From positions 24,663-88,662 of the forward strand of contig NZ_WVHP01000003.1 of the NCBI RefSeq assembly GCF_009834765.1: DNA of 64,000 bases, given 5' to 3'. Made by a program: the position numbers and the translations under genes. The stretch's first letter is position 1, and every line of letters begins with the position of its first letter. The notes under the pieces were generated by a model. It was not told where the DNA came from, searched no databases, and worked only from the letters and a program-made list of their open reading frames with translations. This DNA comes from Saccharibacter sp. EH611. GTDB taxonomy: Bacteria > Pseudomonadota > Alphaproteobacteria > Acetobacterales > Acetobacteraceae. Below are positions 1 to 8,914 of the stretch, in pieces.

Positions 1-525
1 ATCATGATCTCAATCGGGCGGCGCCACACCTCTCAAGCCCTACTCTCCGCCGGTGAGCATGTGCAGTCAGACGTTTGGGCAAGCTTGGCCCTGCTTATTG
101 GCGTTTCACTTATCCCGTTTATCCATTGGAATGGGCTAGATCCGCTTCTCTCAGCGCTTGTCGCCCTTAATGTCCTCTGGACGGGCTTTTGCATGATGCG
201 CCGCTCCATGTCTGGCCTGATGGATGAAGTACCTTCTGCGGACTTAGTAGAAAAACTCCGTCTCCTTATCGCGCAAACAGGCACGGGCGCGCTTGAAGCG
301 CATGATTTACGGATGCGCAAAGTCGGCTCTCTCTTCTTTGTCGAGTTTCACCTCGTCGTGCCGAACCATATGCAGATCACAGAAGCACACGATATTTGTG
401 ACCGTATTGAGGCCGCCTTCCGTCACGAACTGGGGCAAGCATCTATCCATATTCATGTAGAACCTGAGAAAATGTCCAAACGCCACGAACCCGGCCAAAA
501 TAGCGTTCTCGTTCTTTCCTCTTAA
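1..525 (+). CDS. Cation diffusion facilitator (CDF) metal exporter, C-terminal part
   Basis: This is the C-terminal part of a CDF/FieF-type divalent metal exporter, an inner-membrane proton-driven efflux protein. The reading frame is open to the left edge, so the N-terminus lies outside the window and the ATG at 4 is probably internal. The visible part contains the TM5 metal-site pattern HVQSD (His19 and Asp23 counted from ATG 4), two hydrophobic segments, and a cytoplasmic tail with the AHDLRMRKVG and AHDICDRIE segments typical of the CDF dimerisation domain. The metal (Zn, Fe or Mn) cannot be read from this fragment. Confidence 0.85.
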   Translation: MMISIGRRHTSQALLSAGEHVQSDVWASLALLIGVSLIPFIHWNGLDPLLSALVALNVLWTGFCMMRRSMSGLMDEVPSADLVEKLRLLIAQTGTGALEAHDLRMRKVGSLFFVEFHLVVPNHMQITEAHDICDRIEAAFRHELGQASIHIHVEPEKMSKRHEPGQNSVLVLSS

Positions 526-683
526 TCCCAGCCGGCCGCCTACAGGCTGTGGTGTCCTGTAAAGCACGCACGCTTATAAATACCGCCAAGCCCCCTTGAC
601 CCTCCTACCTTTCAACTGGCAGGAGCGAGCAGAGGTGCTGTGCACGCTAAATACTGCTCTTTTTCGTCTGGATATGCTGAGCC

Positions 684-2087
684 GTGGCCGATTCTGCCTC
701 TTCCCCCTCGCCTTCTCGTCACTCTATGCGGCGGCGTAACCGTATTACGCACTTACGACGCTCAGCTCGCACCCGAACGACTCAATGGCGACGCTCCGTG
801 CTCTGCTGGATTGCTGCGATTATTGTCGGCCTCGTCGCCGTCGGTTTTGCGGGCCTGGCAAACCAAGCCAGCCTCCTTTGCCACCGTCTGATGAACTGGC
901 ATCCTTGGGTCATGCTCTTTGTCGCCCCAGCCGGGTTGGCCCTTTCAACATGGCTAACACGCACTTTCTTCCAAGGTGCGCAAGGATCGGGTATCCCTCA
1001 AGCCATCGCGACCCTTCATATCGAGAATTTCAGTGTTGTTGACCGAATTTTAGCCCTGCGCACAGCTCTTGGGAAAATTCTTCTCACCACATTAGGCCTT
1101 GTCTGTGGCGCGTCCATCGGGCGTGAAGGCCCCACTGTGCAAGTAGGTGCTGCCATTATGCACGCCTTCTCCCGCTTAATGGGTCATGCCAATATCTCCG
1201 CACGGCGTGGGATGATCCTTGCTGGTGGAGCGGCCGGGGTTTCAGCCGCGTTTAATACCCCACTCGCAGGAATTGTCTTCGCTATTGAGGAACTCTCTCA
1301 TTCTTTTGAACAACGCACCTCTGGCACCACGCTGACAGGGGTTGTGCTCTCTGGTGTGACCGCGATCGCCCTCGTCGGTAACTACACCTATTTTGGCCAT
1401 ACAACCGTTGACGTTCCCATCGGCACAGCATGGATCGCTGTGTTGGCCTGCGGTATTTTAGGCGGACTAACTGGCGGTCTCTTTTCCGCTATCCTCATGA
1501 AAGCATCGCAAGGACTACCCGGCACGTTCGGTCGTTTCACACGTGAACACCCTATCAGCTTTGCCGCCCTTTGCGGCCTCCTCCTCGCGATTATTGGGAT
1601 CATCTCTGGGGGGGCAACCTATGGTACGGGGTATGAACAAGCACGCTCCATCATTGTAGGGCATGAGCATTACCCCGCGTCATTCTTCATCTACAAATAT
1701 CTGGCAACGATCATTTCTTATTGCTCGGGCATTCCCGGTGGACTTTTTGCCCCCTCCCTGTCTATTGGCGCGTCTATTGGCGGCTGGGTGGCTCAATTCC
1801 TGCCTCATACTGCCCCGGGCGCCGTTGTTCTACTCGGGATGGTCGCGTATTTCTGCGGAGTTGTACAATCACCACTCACAGCAACCGTCATTGTGATGGA
1901 AATGTGCGATAACCAGCAAGTCACACTCGCCCTGCTGGCCACATCCTTCCTCGCTTTTGGTGTTTCCCGCATGGTGTGCTCTCACTCGCTTTACAGTCGC
2001 TTGGCAGACCGTTTTATGGATGCACAAGAACAAACATTGCAAAAAAAGAACTTTGAGGACTACAAACAAAAGAAAAAACCAGAATAA
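684..2087 (+). CDS. CLC-family chloride/proton antiporter
   Basis: A 467-residue inner-membrane CLC protein. It carries the family signatures GSGIPQ (101-106), GREGP (146-150) and GGLFAPS near 350. Glu148, the external gating glutamate, and Glu203 in FAIEEL, the internal proton glutamate, are both present. By family knowledge this means a Cl-/H+ exchanger and not a channel, as in E. coli ClcA, which is used in acid tolerance. The start is a GTG at 684; an ATG about 42 bases downstream is an alternative that would only shorten a basic N-terminus. The C-terminal tail is Lys-rich. No CBS domains are present. Confidence 0.93.
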   Translation: MADSASSPSPSRHSMRRRNRITHLRRSARTRTTQWRRSVLCWIAAIIVGLVAVGFAGLANQASLLCHRLMNWHPWVMLFVAPAGLALSTWLTRTFFQGAQGSGIPQAIATLHIENFSVVDRILALRTALGKILLTTLGLVCGASIGREGPTVQVGAAIMHAFSRLMGHANISARRGMILAGGAAGVSAAFNTPLAGIVFAIEELSHSFEQRTSGTTLTGVVLSGVTAIALVGNYTYFGHTTVDVPIGTAWIAVLACGILGGLTGGLFSAILMKASQGLPGTFGRFTREHPISFAALCGLLLAIIGIISGGATYGTGYEQARSIIVGHEHYPASFFIYKYLATIISYCSGIPGGLFAPSLSIGASIGGWVAQFLPHTAPGAVVLLGMVAYFCGVVQSPLTATVIVMEMCDNQQVTLALLATSFLAFGVSRMVCSHSLYSRLADRFMDAQEQTLQKKNFEDYKQKKKPE

Positions 2088-2109
2088 CTTTCTGAAAGCT
2101 GGGTTCTTT

Positions 2110-3024
2110 ATGGTTCCTTTTCTCATTGTCCTTTGCGCTATTGTCTTTGGCGTTTTGCTTTATATTTGGCAGCATATCTTTGTCGTCCACGGACAAACAG
2201 CTCTCGTGACCGAACAATTTGGTGTGCCCATTAAACGGGCTCTCTACCCGGGGCTACGCATCTTGCTGCCTTTCCGCCGGGTCGTAAACCGCGTGGATCT
2301 CAAACAAACGCAGATTGAACGCAACAGCCAAGTAAAAACACAGGATGACGCGTTTCTCTCTATTCAATGGGTGGTTCGCTTTAGTGTCAAACCAACCGAT
2401 GAAGCCATTCTAGCCTATACCTACAAGGTGGCTGATCCCGTCAGTCAGCTCATCTGGCGCGTAGAAAATGAGCTGCGCCAGATTATTCACTCCATGACTT
2501 TACAAGACCTCTACGCGCAAAAAGACCAGATCTCACAACGTATTATTGGTGATCAGGCTAAAAATGCCCTCGAAACCGGCATGCAGATTGATGACGTGGT
2601 CATTGAGCAGCCCATGCCGCCACCCGATGTCATGGCGGCCATGAATAACCAAATCGCCGCTTTGTCACGCCAGAAGGCCGCCGCGGCTGAAGCAGAAGCA
2701 GAACGTCTGCGGCGCGTTGGGCTCGCCAAAGCAGAAAGTGAAAGTAAGGAGCTGCAAGGCCAAGGGATCGCCAAACAACGCCTCGCTATTGCGACAGGCT
2801 TCAAGGAGAGCTTTGAGCTGATGCAAGAAGGGCTCCCTTCTGCTTCATCTCATGAAATTATGACGTTGATGCATAAAACCATTGAGGCAGATATGGTCTC
2901 TACCGCATCTGCCGATGGGAAATCGACGATCATTTTCATCCCCACCGGTATGACAACCAATGGCAGTGCAGGCTCGCTTGCTTCCCTCGCAACACAGCTT
3001 AGCAGCGAACAAAAGGCCGTATAG
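2110..3024 (+). CDS. SPFH/Band 7 domain membrane protein
   Basis: A 304-residue stomatin/HflK-like protein. An N-terminal transmembrane helix (about residues 3-20) is followed by a Band 7 domain (HGQTALVTEQFGVPIKRALYPG) and an Ala/Glu-rich coiled coil (AAAAEAEAERLRR onward). Proteins of this group form oligomeric membrane scaffolds or modulate membrane proteases; no specific partner is visible and no NfeD or FtsH gene is adjacent. The ATG at 2110 was chosen because it starts just before the membrane helix and lies 22 bases after the clc stop. The open frame extends upstream inside clc but is low-complexity and basic there. The gene is probably cotranscribed with clc and ends at a strong hairpin. 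Confidence 0.85.
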   Translation: MVPFLIVLCAIVFGVLLYIWQHIFVVHGQTALVTEQFGVPIKRALYPGLRILLPFRRVVNRVDLKQTQIERNSQVKTQDDAFLSIQWVVRFSVKPTDEAILAYTYKVADPVSQLIWRVENELRQIIHSMTLQDLYAQKDQISQRIIGDQAKNALETGMQIDDVVIEQPMPPPDVMAAMNNQIAALSRQKAAAAEAEAERLRRVGLAKAESESKELQGQGIAKQRLAIATGFKESFELMQEGLPSASSHEIMTLMHKTIEADMVSTASADGKSTIIFIPTGMTTNGSAGSLASLATQLSSEQKAV

Positions 3025-3040
3025 AAAGCTCTGTTCTTTG

Positions 3041-3079
3041 AAACGCTTTCCCTCGCATCACACAAGGGAAAGCGTTTTC
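3041..3079. terminator. Bidirectional intrinsic terminator
   Basis: A 13-bp perfect stem (3041-3053 with 3065-3077) and an 11-base loop, with T-runs usable on both strands. It sits between two convergent genes (SPFH ending 3024 and the WD40 gene ending 3084). Confidence 0.85.
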
Positions 3080-3083
3080 GTGC

Positions 3084-4145
3084 TTACCCGTGAGCGGACA
3101 AGTCCACCACACCGACATACCCTTCTTCTGTCCCGAAAATAAGCGCCCCACCTTGGGGTGTAAATGTAAGCGATGTCACCGCGCCACGGTTCACACCACC
3201 GCTACGCTGACCGTTACACATCGGCAGAATCCGCCCTTCGTCACCAGCAACTTCTGCCAGCAAAACAGTGCCATCTTCAAAGCCAATCGCGACAATATCA
3301 TCGGTTGGGTGCGTTTTGACCGCTGTCGTGAACAAGCCCGGCAGACGCGCAAGCTCCATCGGGGCTTTGCCCATCGGGCCACCACCAAAGAAGGGCCACA
3401 ATACGGCCGTATCAGCCCCCGATGTCGCCAGCCAACGCCCTTTCCGGGTAAAGTCCATTGAACCAATTTTACGTGGATAGCCGCTCATGCGCATATTATG
3501 CCCATCGGAGAGACGCCAACCATGCAGCTCATTTTCCTGCATGCTGGTCACAATCGCTTCACCACCGGGATGCATACACAACCCGGTATGACTCCCTTTC
3601 CATGTCAAAGAATGCACATTCGCATCTTTGGACTGCACAAACCATAGCGAAACGCCATTATAGTGCGATGCCGCTAGACGCCGCCCCTTAGCATCAAAAA
3701 CCAAACCACTAATGGCAGAAGGATGCTCAAGCGATTTCAGGTCTTCTGTCCCCCCCGCCTCACGCAAGCTCACCTGCTTTTTGCATGAAAACGCGTAATG
3801 CGTGGGCGTGCTCGCAAGACAATCAATCCAGCCGCGGCCTTTGTGCAGCTCTGTGGCCATGCCATCAGCCGTAAGACTGACCACACGCCCATCCTCACCA
3901 CCACTCAGGAAGCTGTCTCCACCGCAACCTTGGGCAAAGCTGAGCGCGCCATCATGAACAGGCACCACGCGCCATTCGTCACATTGACGCATGGTCTCAC
4001 GAGCCATCAACACAGCATCACCGTCTATCGTCAGAGCGGCAAGAGTCTGACCATCTCGACTGACTTGCACACCGACAATAGGCGCCTCAAAGCAGCGTTC
4101 TGCACCGCGTGTTTCTAGGAGGCTTTTGGTCATCCCACTCATCAT
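3084..4145 (-). CDS. WD40-repeat beta-propeller protein, CobW partner
   Basis: A 353-residue protein made of degenerate WD40 blades, seen as repeated motifs such as VGVQVSRDGQTLAALT, ISGLVFDAKGRRLAAS, IGSMDFTRKGRWLATSG and VTSLTFTPQGGALIFG. No signal peptide, so it is probably cytoplasmic. Its start codons (GTG 4148, ATG 4145, ATG 4142) overlap the cobW stop, which indicates translational coupling; ATG 4145 is used here. WD40 proteins directly downstream of COG0523 GTPases recur in alphaproteobacteria by my recollection. The function is unknown; a scaffold or delivery partner for the metallochaperone is an inference from the neighbourhood. Confidence 0.85.
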   Translation of the reverse strand: MMSGMTKSLLETRGAERCFEAPIVGVQVSRDGQTLAALTIDGDAVLMARETMRQCDEWRVVPVHDGALSFAQGCGGDSFLSGGEDGRVVSLTADGMATELHKGRGWIDCLASTPTHYAFSCKKQVSLREAGGTEDLKSLEHPSAISGLVFDAKGRRLAASHYNGVSLWFVQSKDANVHSLTWKGSHTGLCMHPGGEAIVTSMQENELHGWRLSDGHNMRMSGYPRKIGSMDFTRKGRWLATSGADTAVLWPFFGGGPMGKAPMELARLPGLFTTAVKTHPTDDIVAIGFEDGTVLLAEVAGDEGRILPMCNGQRSGGVNRGAVTSLTFTPQGGALIFGTEEGYVGVVDLSAHG

Positions 4146-5149
4146 CACACCGCCACACAGCGTTCAAAACCACGCCGTAACGCATCACCATTTAAATGAC
4201 GACCAATGAAGACAAGACGCGACACGCGCTCTTCTCCATCTTTGAACGGCGTAATGTAATCTCCATCCGCCATCATATGCACAGCTTGGAAGGCAAAGCG
4301 TTTGTCTTCCCCTTTAATTTGTAAAATCCCTTTCGCACGGAGGATATCCGGCCCCTGTTCTTGTAAAATAGCGCCAATCCACGCTTGGAAACGCCCTTCA
4401 TCAAGCGGTTCTTTGAGGGAAAAAGACACACTCGTAATGCCGTGATCATGCTCATGATGATGGTGGTGATGATGACCATGCTCTTCTTCATCGTCCCCAA
4501 GAAAGTCCGGCATGGTGGTCAGCGCACGCTCAAGGTCAAATCCCCCTTGGTCGAGAATATCATGGAGCGCGACATTCCCCTTCTCGGTTTTATGAACCTT
4601 CGCAACCGCATTAATGGAACGGATCTTGTCGCGGATCGTTTTTTCCTGCTCCGCATTTACGAGGTCACCTTTGTTAAGGATAATGACATCAGCAAAGGCG
4701 ATCTGCTGAACAGCCTCGGCACTTTCTTTGAGTGTGTTCAACACATTCGCGGCATCTACAACGGTAATAACAGCATCCAACCGCGCTTTCTGGCGGATAT
4801 TCTCATCCACAAAGAACGTCTGCGCCACTGGTGCAGGGTCTGCTAAGCCTGTTGTCTCAATAATAATACCGTCAAAGCGTTTCCGACGACGAAGCAAGCT
4901 TGTGAGAATACGGATCAAATCCCCGCGGACTGTGCAGCACACACAGCCATTATTCATCTCAAACACTTCTTCATCTGCATCAACAACGAGGTCATTATCA
5001 ATCCCAAGTTCACCGAACTCATTGACCACAACGGCATATTTTTTACCATGATCGGCCGTGAGAATGTGATTAAGCAGCGTTGTCTTTCCCGCACCCAGAA
5101 AACCGGTCAAAACGGTTACGGGAATCGTTGAATCATGTGAGGCCGTCAT
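4145..5149 (-). CDS. CobW/COG0523-family GTPase, putative zinc metallochaperone
   Basis: A 334-residue G3E-family P-loop GTPase. It shows Walker A GFLGAGKTT, the metal-binding CxCC motif as NNGCVCCTVRGD, NKGD for guanine recognition, and a CobW C-terminal domain (SVSFSLKEPLDEGRFQAW). Between the domains is a histidine-rich loop (EEEHGHHHHHHHEHDHG), typical of members that bind Zn, Co or Ni. The ATG at 5149 is preferred because an AGGAG sits 8 bases upstream; ATG 5155 and a GTG or ATG near 5191 are weaker. The gene is coupled to the WD40 gene. Such genes are often Zur-controlled, but I could not identify a convincing Zur box in 5150-5312. Confidence 0.9.
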   Translation of the reverse strand: MTASHDSTIPVTVLTGFLGAGKTTLLNHILTADHGKKYAVVVNEFGELGIDNDLVVDADEEVFEMNNGCVCCTVRGDLIRILTSLLRRRKRFDGIIIETTGLADPAPVAQTFFVDENIRQKARLDAVITVVDAANVLNTLKESAEAVQQIAFADVIILNKGDLVNAEQEKTIRDKIRSINAVAKVHKTEKGNVALHDILDQGGFDLERALTTMPDFLGDDEEEHGHHHHHHHEHDHGITSVSFSLKEPLDEGRFQAWIGAILQEQGPDILRAKGILQIKGEDKRFAFQAVHMMADGDYITPFKDGEERVSRLVFIGRHLNGDALRRGFERCVAV

Positions 5150-5248
5150 TACCATCACTCCTGCATCAGTCAGACGACGTGGCCATACCACGCCTCAATA
5201 TATGTCCTTCTTATAAAGGGTATTCATCCCAAATCACAAAGGCTTCGC

Positions 5249-5277
5249 TTGCATCTGCCAGCTAGAGAGTCAAATAT
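5249..5277 (+). promoter_or_regulatory. Candidate promoter of the aldo/keto reductase gene
   Basis: TTGCAT (5249-5254), a 17-base spacer and AAATAT (5272-5277), about 35 bases before the ATG at 5313. It is in the divergent space between cobW and the reductase. The match to a sigma-70 pattern is moderate. Confidence 0.4.
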
Positions 5278-5312
5278 GGGAAGAGAAAAATTCTCATTTA
5301 TGGAGAAGATAT

Positions 5313-6296
5313 ATGGACACGAACACCATTCAAATTCCTGGTTTTGAAAAACCTGTTTCACGCGTTGCCCTTGGCACATGGGCCATCGGTGGCTGGATGT
5401 GGGGCGGCCCTGATGATGATAATGGTGTACGCACCATTCATCGTGCCCTTGATGAAGGGGTAGATCTCATTGATACTGCCCCCGTCTATGGTTTTGGTCA
5501 TTCGGAAGAAATCGTGGGCCGTGCGCTTGCTGAGAAGCCCAATAAAGCCTGTATCGCCACGAAACTGGGCTTGGATTGGAAAGATGACAAGCCTTTCCGT
5601 AATTCTACCCCAGCACGTATCCGCAAAGAAGTTGAAGACTCCCTGCGCCGTTTGCGCGTTGACACCATTGATCTTGAGCAGATCCATTGGCCCGATGCCA
5701 ATACACCTATTGATGAATCGGCTCGTGAGCTTCAAAAACTCCATCAAGAGGGGAAAATCCGTGCATTAGGCGTGAGTAACTTCTCTCCTGAGCAAATGGA
5801 TATTTTCCGTGAGGTTGCCCCGCTCGCCAGCACGCAGAACCCTTACAACATCTTTGAGCGCGCTCTTGAGGACGATATTCTTCCTTACGCAGAGAAGAAC
5901 CATGAAGTTCTCCTCGCTTATGGCCCGCTCTGCCGCGGGATGCTGACAGGGAAAATGAATGCGGACACCACTTTCCCTGATACGGATCTACGCGCCAGTG
6001 ATCCTAAGTTCCAAAAAGAGCATTTCCCAGCCTATCTTGCTGCGATTGATGAACTGAAGGACGTGGCCGCCCGTCGTGGAAAATCTCTGATGGTTTTTGC
6101 CATCCGCTGGGTGCTCGACCAAGGCCCAACGATTGCTCTTTGGGGCGCTCGTAAGCCTGAACAAATTAGCGGGATTGCTGATGTCTTTGGCTGGTCTCTA
6201 ACAGAAGAAGACAAAAAAGCGGTGGATGATATTTTGGCTCGTCACGTGCCAACACCGATCCGTCCAACATTCATGGCACCACCACAGAGCCATTAA
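5313..6296 (+). CDS. Aldo/keto reductase
   Basis: A 327-residue NAD(P)H-dependent oxidoreductase of the aldo/keto reductase superfamily. The catalytic tetrad is visible: Asp54 and Tyr59 (DLIDTAPVYG), Lys84 (IATKLGLDW) and His125 (EQIHWPD). The length and the C-terminal half (IRWVLDQGPTIALWGARKPEQ) resemble the YhdN/IolS-type group. The start ATG has a GGAGAAG ribosome site 5 bases upstream. The substrate is unknown. It is a single-gene unit with a candidate promoter and its own terminator. Confidence 0.9.
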   Translation: MDTNTIQIPGFEKPVSRVALGTWAIGGWMWGGPDDDNGVRTIHRALDEGVDLIDTAPVYGFGHSEEIVGRALAEKPNKACIATKLGLDWKDDKPFRNSTPARIRKEVEDSLRRLRVDTIDLEQIHWPDANTPIDESARELQKLHQEGKIRALGVSNFSPEQMDIFREVAPLASTQNPYNIFERALEDDILPYAEKNHEVLLAYGPLCRGMLTGKMNADTTFPDTDLRASDPKFQKEHFPAYLAAIDELKDVAARRGKSLMVFAIRWVLDQGPTIALWGARKPEQISGIADVFGWSLTEEDKKAVDDILARHVPTPIRPTFMAPPQSH

Positions 6297-6323
6297 GCAC
6301 GCAAGTGAGCTTCGGCTACTGAA

Positions 6324-6350
6324 GGGGGCGGCTTAGGTCGCCCCTTTTTT
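6324..6350 (+). terminator. Intrinsic terminator of the aldo/keto reductase gene
   Basis: GGGGCG stem, short loop, CGCCCC and a run of six T, starting 28 bases after the stop codon. Confidence 0.85.
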
Positions 6351-6465
6351 ATGATTTTATCACAAAAGAAACGTTCTCTCTTTTATTGGTTTCAAACAGA
6401 CACTTGACGAAAAGCCCCTTTGGCGGCCTTGTTAGACGACTACTTTAACGCAACAGCCTAGGACA

Positions 6466-7377
6466 ATGAGGGACAACGTGCCGATATCACGCCTATTTGA
6501 GCGTAAAATGCTCACAACTTATGTCCTCCTTTCCCTAGCTGGCTGTTCAACAGCGCCACATCAAACGCCGCTTGCCCAATATAGTAATGGCCAGACTGGC
6601 CCTCTGGGGTACAATGACCGCGTACCTGATTTTGCAACACGGAATTTTGTGCCCTTTAACCGCCAAGATGTCGCCGCCATCGCCCTACGTGAATGGCGCC
6701 TCTTTGGCACACCCGTTGCTGATGAAGACCCCCATGACCGCCCTGATCCAAGTAGCCCGGCACTCAAACCAGAACGCCTCCCCGGCCTTTGGCAACGCGT
6801 AGGAGAATATTGGTGGATCGGCCAAGATCTATATGAAACAGAAAGTCATTGGACTGGACGAACAGACGGTGACGGCAGGCTCTTTTCAGCCAATATTGAT
6901 GGCCATTATGCGTGGTCAGCAGCCTTTATTTCCTACGTCATGCGCGTTGCCGGTGCGAATGAACGCTTCACCTACTCTCCCAATCACGCCACGTATATTA
7001 ACGCTGCTGCAAGCCGGCAAAACCCCAATTTGACGGCACAAGACCCCGCCACCTATGCTCCACAAATAGGCGACCTCCTCTGCGTTGGCCGAGGGAGAAG
7101 CCGTTCCATCACCTATAGAATGCTTCCAACCTCATATGCCTTTCCAGCCCATTGCGGCATTGTGGTGTCTGTGGAACAAAATGCTCCACCTTTTGGACGT
7201 GAAATCAGCATTGTGGGCGGCAATATTGACGATAGCGTCGCGCTGACCCATGTGCCTGTCGATGCATACGGGCGCGTCAGCACACCAGACGGTGCGAGCT
7301 ACGATACGCGCTATCCGTGGTGTGCCATCCTTGCGCCTCAGTACGACGCAACAGAAGAGCCTAATAGCGGGCAGTAA
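6466..7377 (+). CDS. DUF2272-family lipoprotein
   Basis: A 303-residue exported protein. The N-terminus has a basic n-region, a short hydrophobic segment and a lipobox (SLAGC, Cys27), so it should be anchored to a membrane facing the periplasm. The central part (HYAWSAAFISYVMRVAG, then AHCGIVVSV and IVGGNIDDSV) matches the DUF2272 pattern, a family with an NlpC/P60-like look (conserved Ser/Cys-containing WSAAF and a later AHCG His). The activity is not established. ATG 6466 is used; ATG 6508 would leave a very short signal peptide. The upstream 170 bases hold only the previous terminator and a weak promoter. Confidence 0.72.
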   Translation: MRDNVPISRLFERKMLTTYVLLSLAGCSTAPHQTPLAQYSNGQTGPLGYNDRVPDFATRNFVPFNRQDVAAIALREWRLFGTPVADEDPHDRPDPSSPALKPERLPGLWQRVGEYWWIGQDLYETESHWTGRTDGDGRLFSANIDGHYAWSAAFISYVMRVAGANERFTYSPNHATYINAAASRQNPNLTAQDPATYAPQIGDLLCVGRGRSRSITYRMLPTSYAFPAHCGIVVSVEQNAPPFGREISIVGGNIDDSVALTHVPVDAYGRVSTPDGASYDTRYPWCAILAPQYDATEEPNSGQ

Positions 7378-7379
7378 TG

Positions 7380-7766
7380 TTATGACAAAGGACGCAGTAT
7401 AAAAGGCAAAGCAGACGCCCGCCACCCTGTCCCAGGGCCATGACGGTCTTCAAAGCCATCAGCAATATTCGCTGTGTTTTGGTACCCAGCTTCAAAAGCA
7501 CTCTCACACGCATGGTGCGACCGCACACCCGAGCGGCATAAGAAAAAGAGAGAAGCACTCTTATCTGGCACAGCTTCTTCAAGCGCTTGATGAAAAGCCT
7601 CTGGCTCTTCGGCTGACCATGTCAGTGCGACAGCCTCACGCCCTAACGTGCTCAAATCTGGGAAACCCACAGCCGCCCATTCTTGAGGTGTACGCACATC
7701 AACGAGAACAGCCTTCGGATTAGCTTTCAGGATTTCCCATGCTTTCTTTGCGTGTATATTTTTCAT
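7380..7766 (-). CDS. Rhodanese-like domain protein
   Basis: A 128-residue single-domain rhodanese, probably cytoplasmic. It has the VLVDVRTPQEW entry motif and the catalytic cysteine in FLCRSGVRS, the loop expected to carry a persulfide. Such proteins move sulfane sulfur. ATG 7766 is chosen over ATG 7778 because AAGG lies 6 bases upstream. The gene is divergent from cysK, so a sulfur-metabolism context is plausible. Its stop is 2 bases from the stop of the convergent DUF2272 gene. Confidence 0.85.
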   Translation of the reverse strand: MKNIHAKKAWEILKANPKAVLVDVRTPQEWAAVGFPDLSTLGREAVALTWSAEEPEAFHQALEEAVPDKSASLFFLCRSGVRSHHACESAFEAGYQNTANIADGFEDRHGPGTGWRASALPFILRPLS

Positions 7767-7830
7767 CACGACCTTCATGCGTTAGAGTTCATTATTAACG
7801 ATAGGCCATTGTGGCAAGGAAACACGACCG

Positions 7831-8868
7831 ATGACAGATTTTTCTACCCACTCACTCACAACCGTAGGTCATGGCCGCCCTGCGGCTTCAATGATTGAGG
7901 CGATCGGCAACACGCCGCTCATCCGCCTCCGTGAAGCATCAGAAGCCACAGGATGCGACATTTACGGTAAAGCTGAGTTTATGAACCCTGGCGGTTCTGT
8001 CAAAGACCGCGCCGCACTCGCCATCATTGAAGACGCCTTTAAACGCGGGCTTCTCAAAGAAGGCGGCACCGTTGTAGAAGGCACAGCTGGCAATACCGGC
8101 ATTGGCCTCACTCTTGTCGCCCAAGCCATGGGCTGCAAAGCCGTGATTGTCGTGCCGGAGACGCAAAGTAAAGAGAAGCTCGACTTTCTGCGTATGATCG
8201 GTGCTGATCTTCGCCTCGTCCCTGCAAAGCCCTATCGTGATCCGGGCAATTACGTGCATGTTTCCCGCCGTCTTGCGGAAGAAACGGGTGGTTTCTGGGC
8301 GAACCAATTCGATAATACGGCGAATCGCGAAGGGCATCGTCACAGCACAGCACCGGAGATCTGGTCTCAACTGGACGGGAAAATTGACGCCTTTACGTGC
8401 TCTTGCGGAACAGGCGGCACGTTAGCAGGCATCGCCCTTGGCCTACGGGATCAAGCAACCCAAAGCGGCGTCAAAGCTCCCGAGATCGTGCTCGCGGATC
8501 CTGAAGGTTCTGGGCTTTATGGTTGGGTCACCAAGAACGATCTCAGCGTGAGTGGTGGCTCCATTACCGAAGGAATCGGTCAATCACGCGTCACCGCCAA
8601 CCTAGACGGCAGCGCCCCAGACCATGCTGAGCGCATTCCCGATGCTGAAGCTCTGGAGCATGTCTTCAACCTGACCGCACATGAAGGGCTCTCTGTTGGT
8701 GGTTCCAGCGGAATTAACATCGCGTCCGCTGTGCGTACGGCACGGCGCCTTGGCCCTGGCCACCGGATTGTGACCATCCTGTGCGATGGCGGGGCTCGCT
8801 ATCAGTCCAAACTGTTCAACACAGCGTTCCTGAAAGAAAAAGGTCTTCCAACGCCGCCATGGCTCTAA
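7831..8868 (+). CDS. cysK: Cysteine synthase A (O-acetylserine sulfhydrylase)
   Basis: A 345-residue fold-type II PLP enzyme that makes L-cysteine from O-acetylserine and sulfide in the cytoplasm. The PLP lysine is Lys58 in NPGGSVKDRAA. The substrate loop (VEGTAGNTGIGL), the phosphate-binding glycine loop (CSCGTGGTLAGI) and the C-terminal GGSSGINI are present. It is slightly longer than E. coli CysK because of an N-terminal extension and a C-terminal tail. A cystathionine beta-synthase-like activity cannot be excluded from sequence. Confidence 0.9.
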   Translation: MTDFSTHSLTTVGHGRPAASMIEAIGNTPLIRLREASEATGCDIYGKAEFMNPGGSVKDRAALAIIEDAFKRGLLKEGGTVVEGTAGNTGIGLTLVAQAMGCKAVIVVPETQSKEKLDFLRMIGADLRLVPAKPYRDPGNYVHVSRRLAEETGGFWANQFDNTANREGHRHSTAPEIWSQLDGKIDAFTCSCGTGGTLAGIALGLRDQATQSGVKAPEIVLADPEGSGLYGWVTKNDLSVSGGSITEGIGQSRVTANLDGSAPDHAERIPDAEALEHVFNLTAHEGLSVGGSSGINIASAVRTARRLGPGHRIVTILCDGGARYQSKLFNTAFLKEKGLPTPPWL

Positions 8869-8880
8869 AGCATGCTCATA

Positions 8881-8903
8881 GCTGAGGGGGAAGTCCCCTC
8901 AGC
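8881..8903. terminator. Hairpin between convergent cysK and rsmB
   Basis: A 9-bp perfect stem (GCTGAGGGG with CCCCTCAGC) and a 5-base loop between two convergent stops. No clear T-run follows on either strand, so it may act as an RNA 3' end stabiliser or a weak terminator. Confidence 0.5.
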
Positions 8904-8914
8904 CAGAGTCCTCG

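Noticed and set aside
1957..2109. Upstream start of the SPFH gene inside clc
   Set aside because: The extension is low-complexity and basic, and lies over the A-rich end of clc; the ATG at 2110 fits the membrane helix.
4442..4488. Engineered His-tag-like run
   Set aside because: The histidine-rich loop is between the two domains of a COG0523 GTPase, where such loops are natural.
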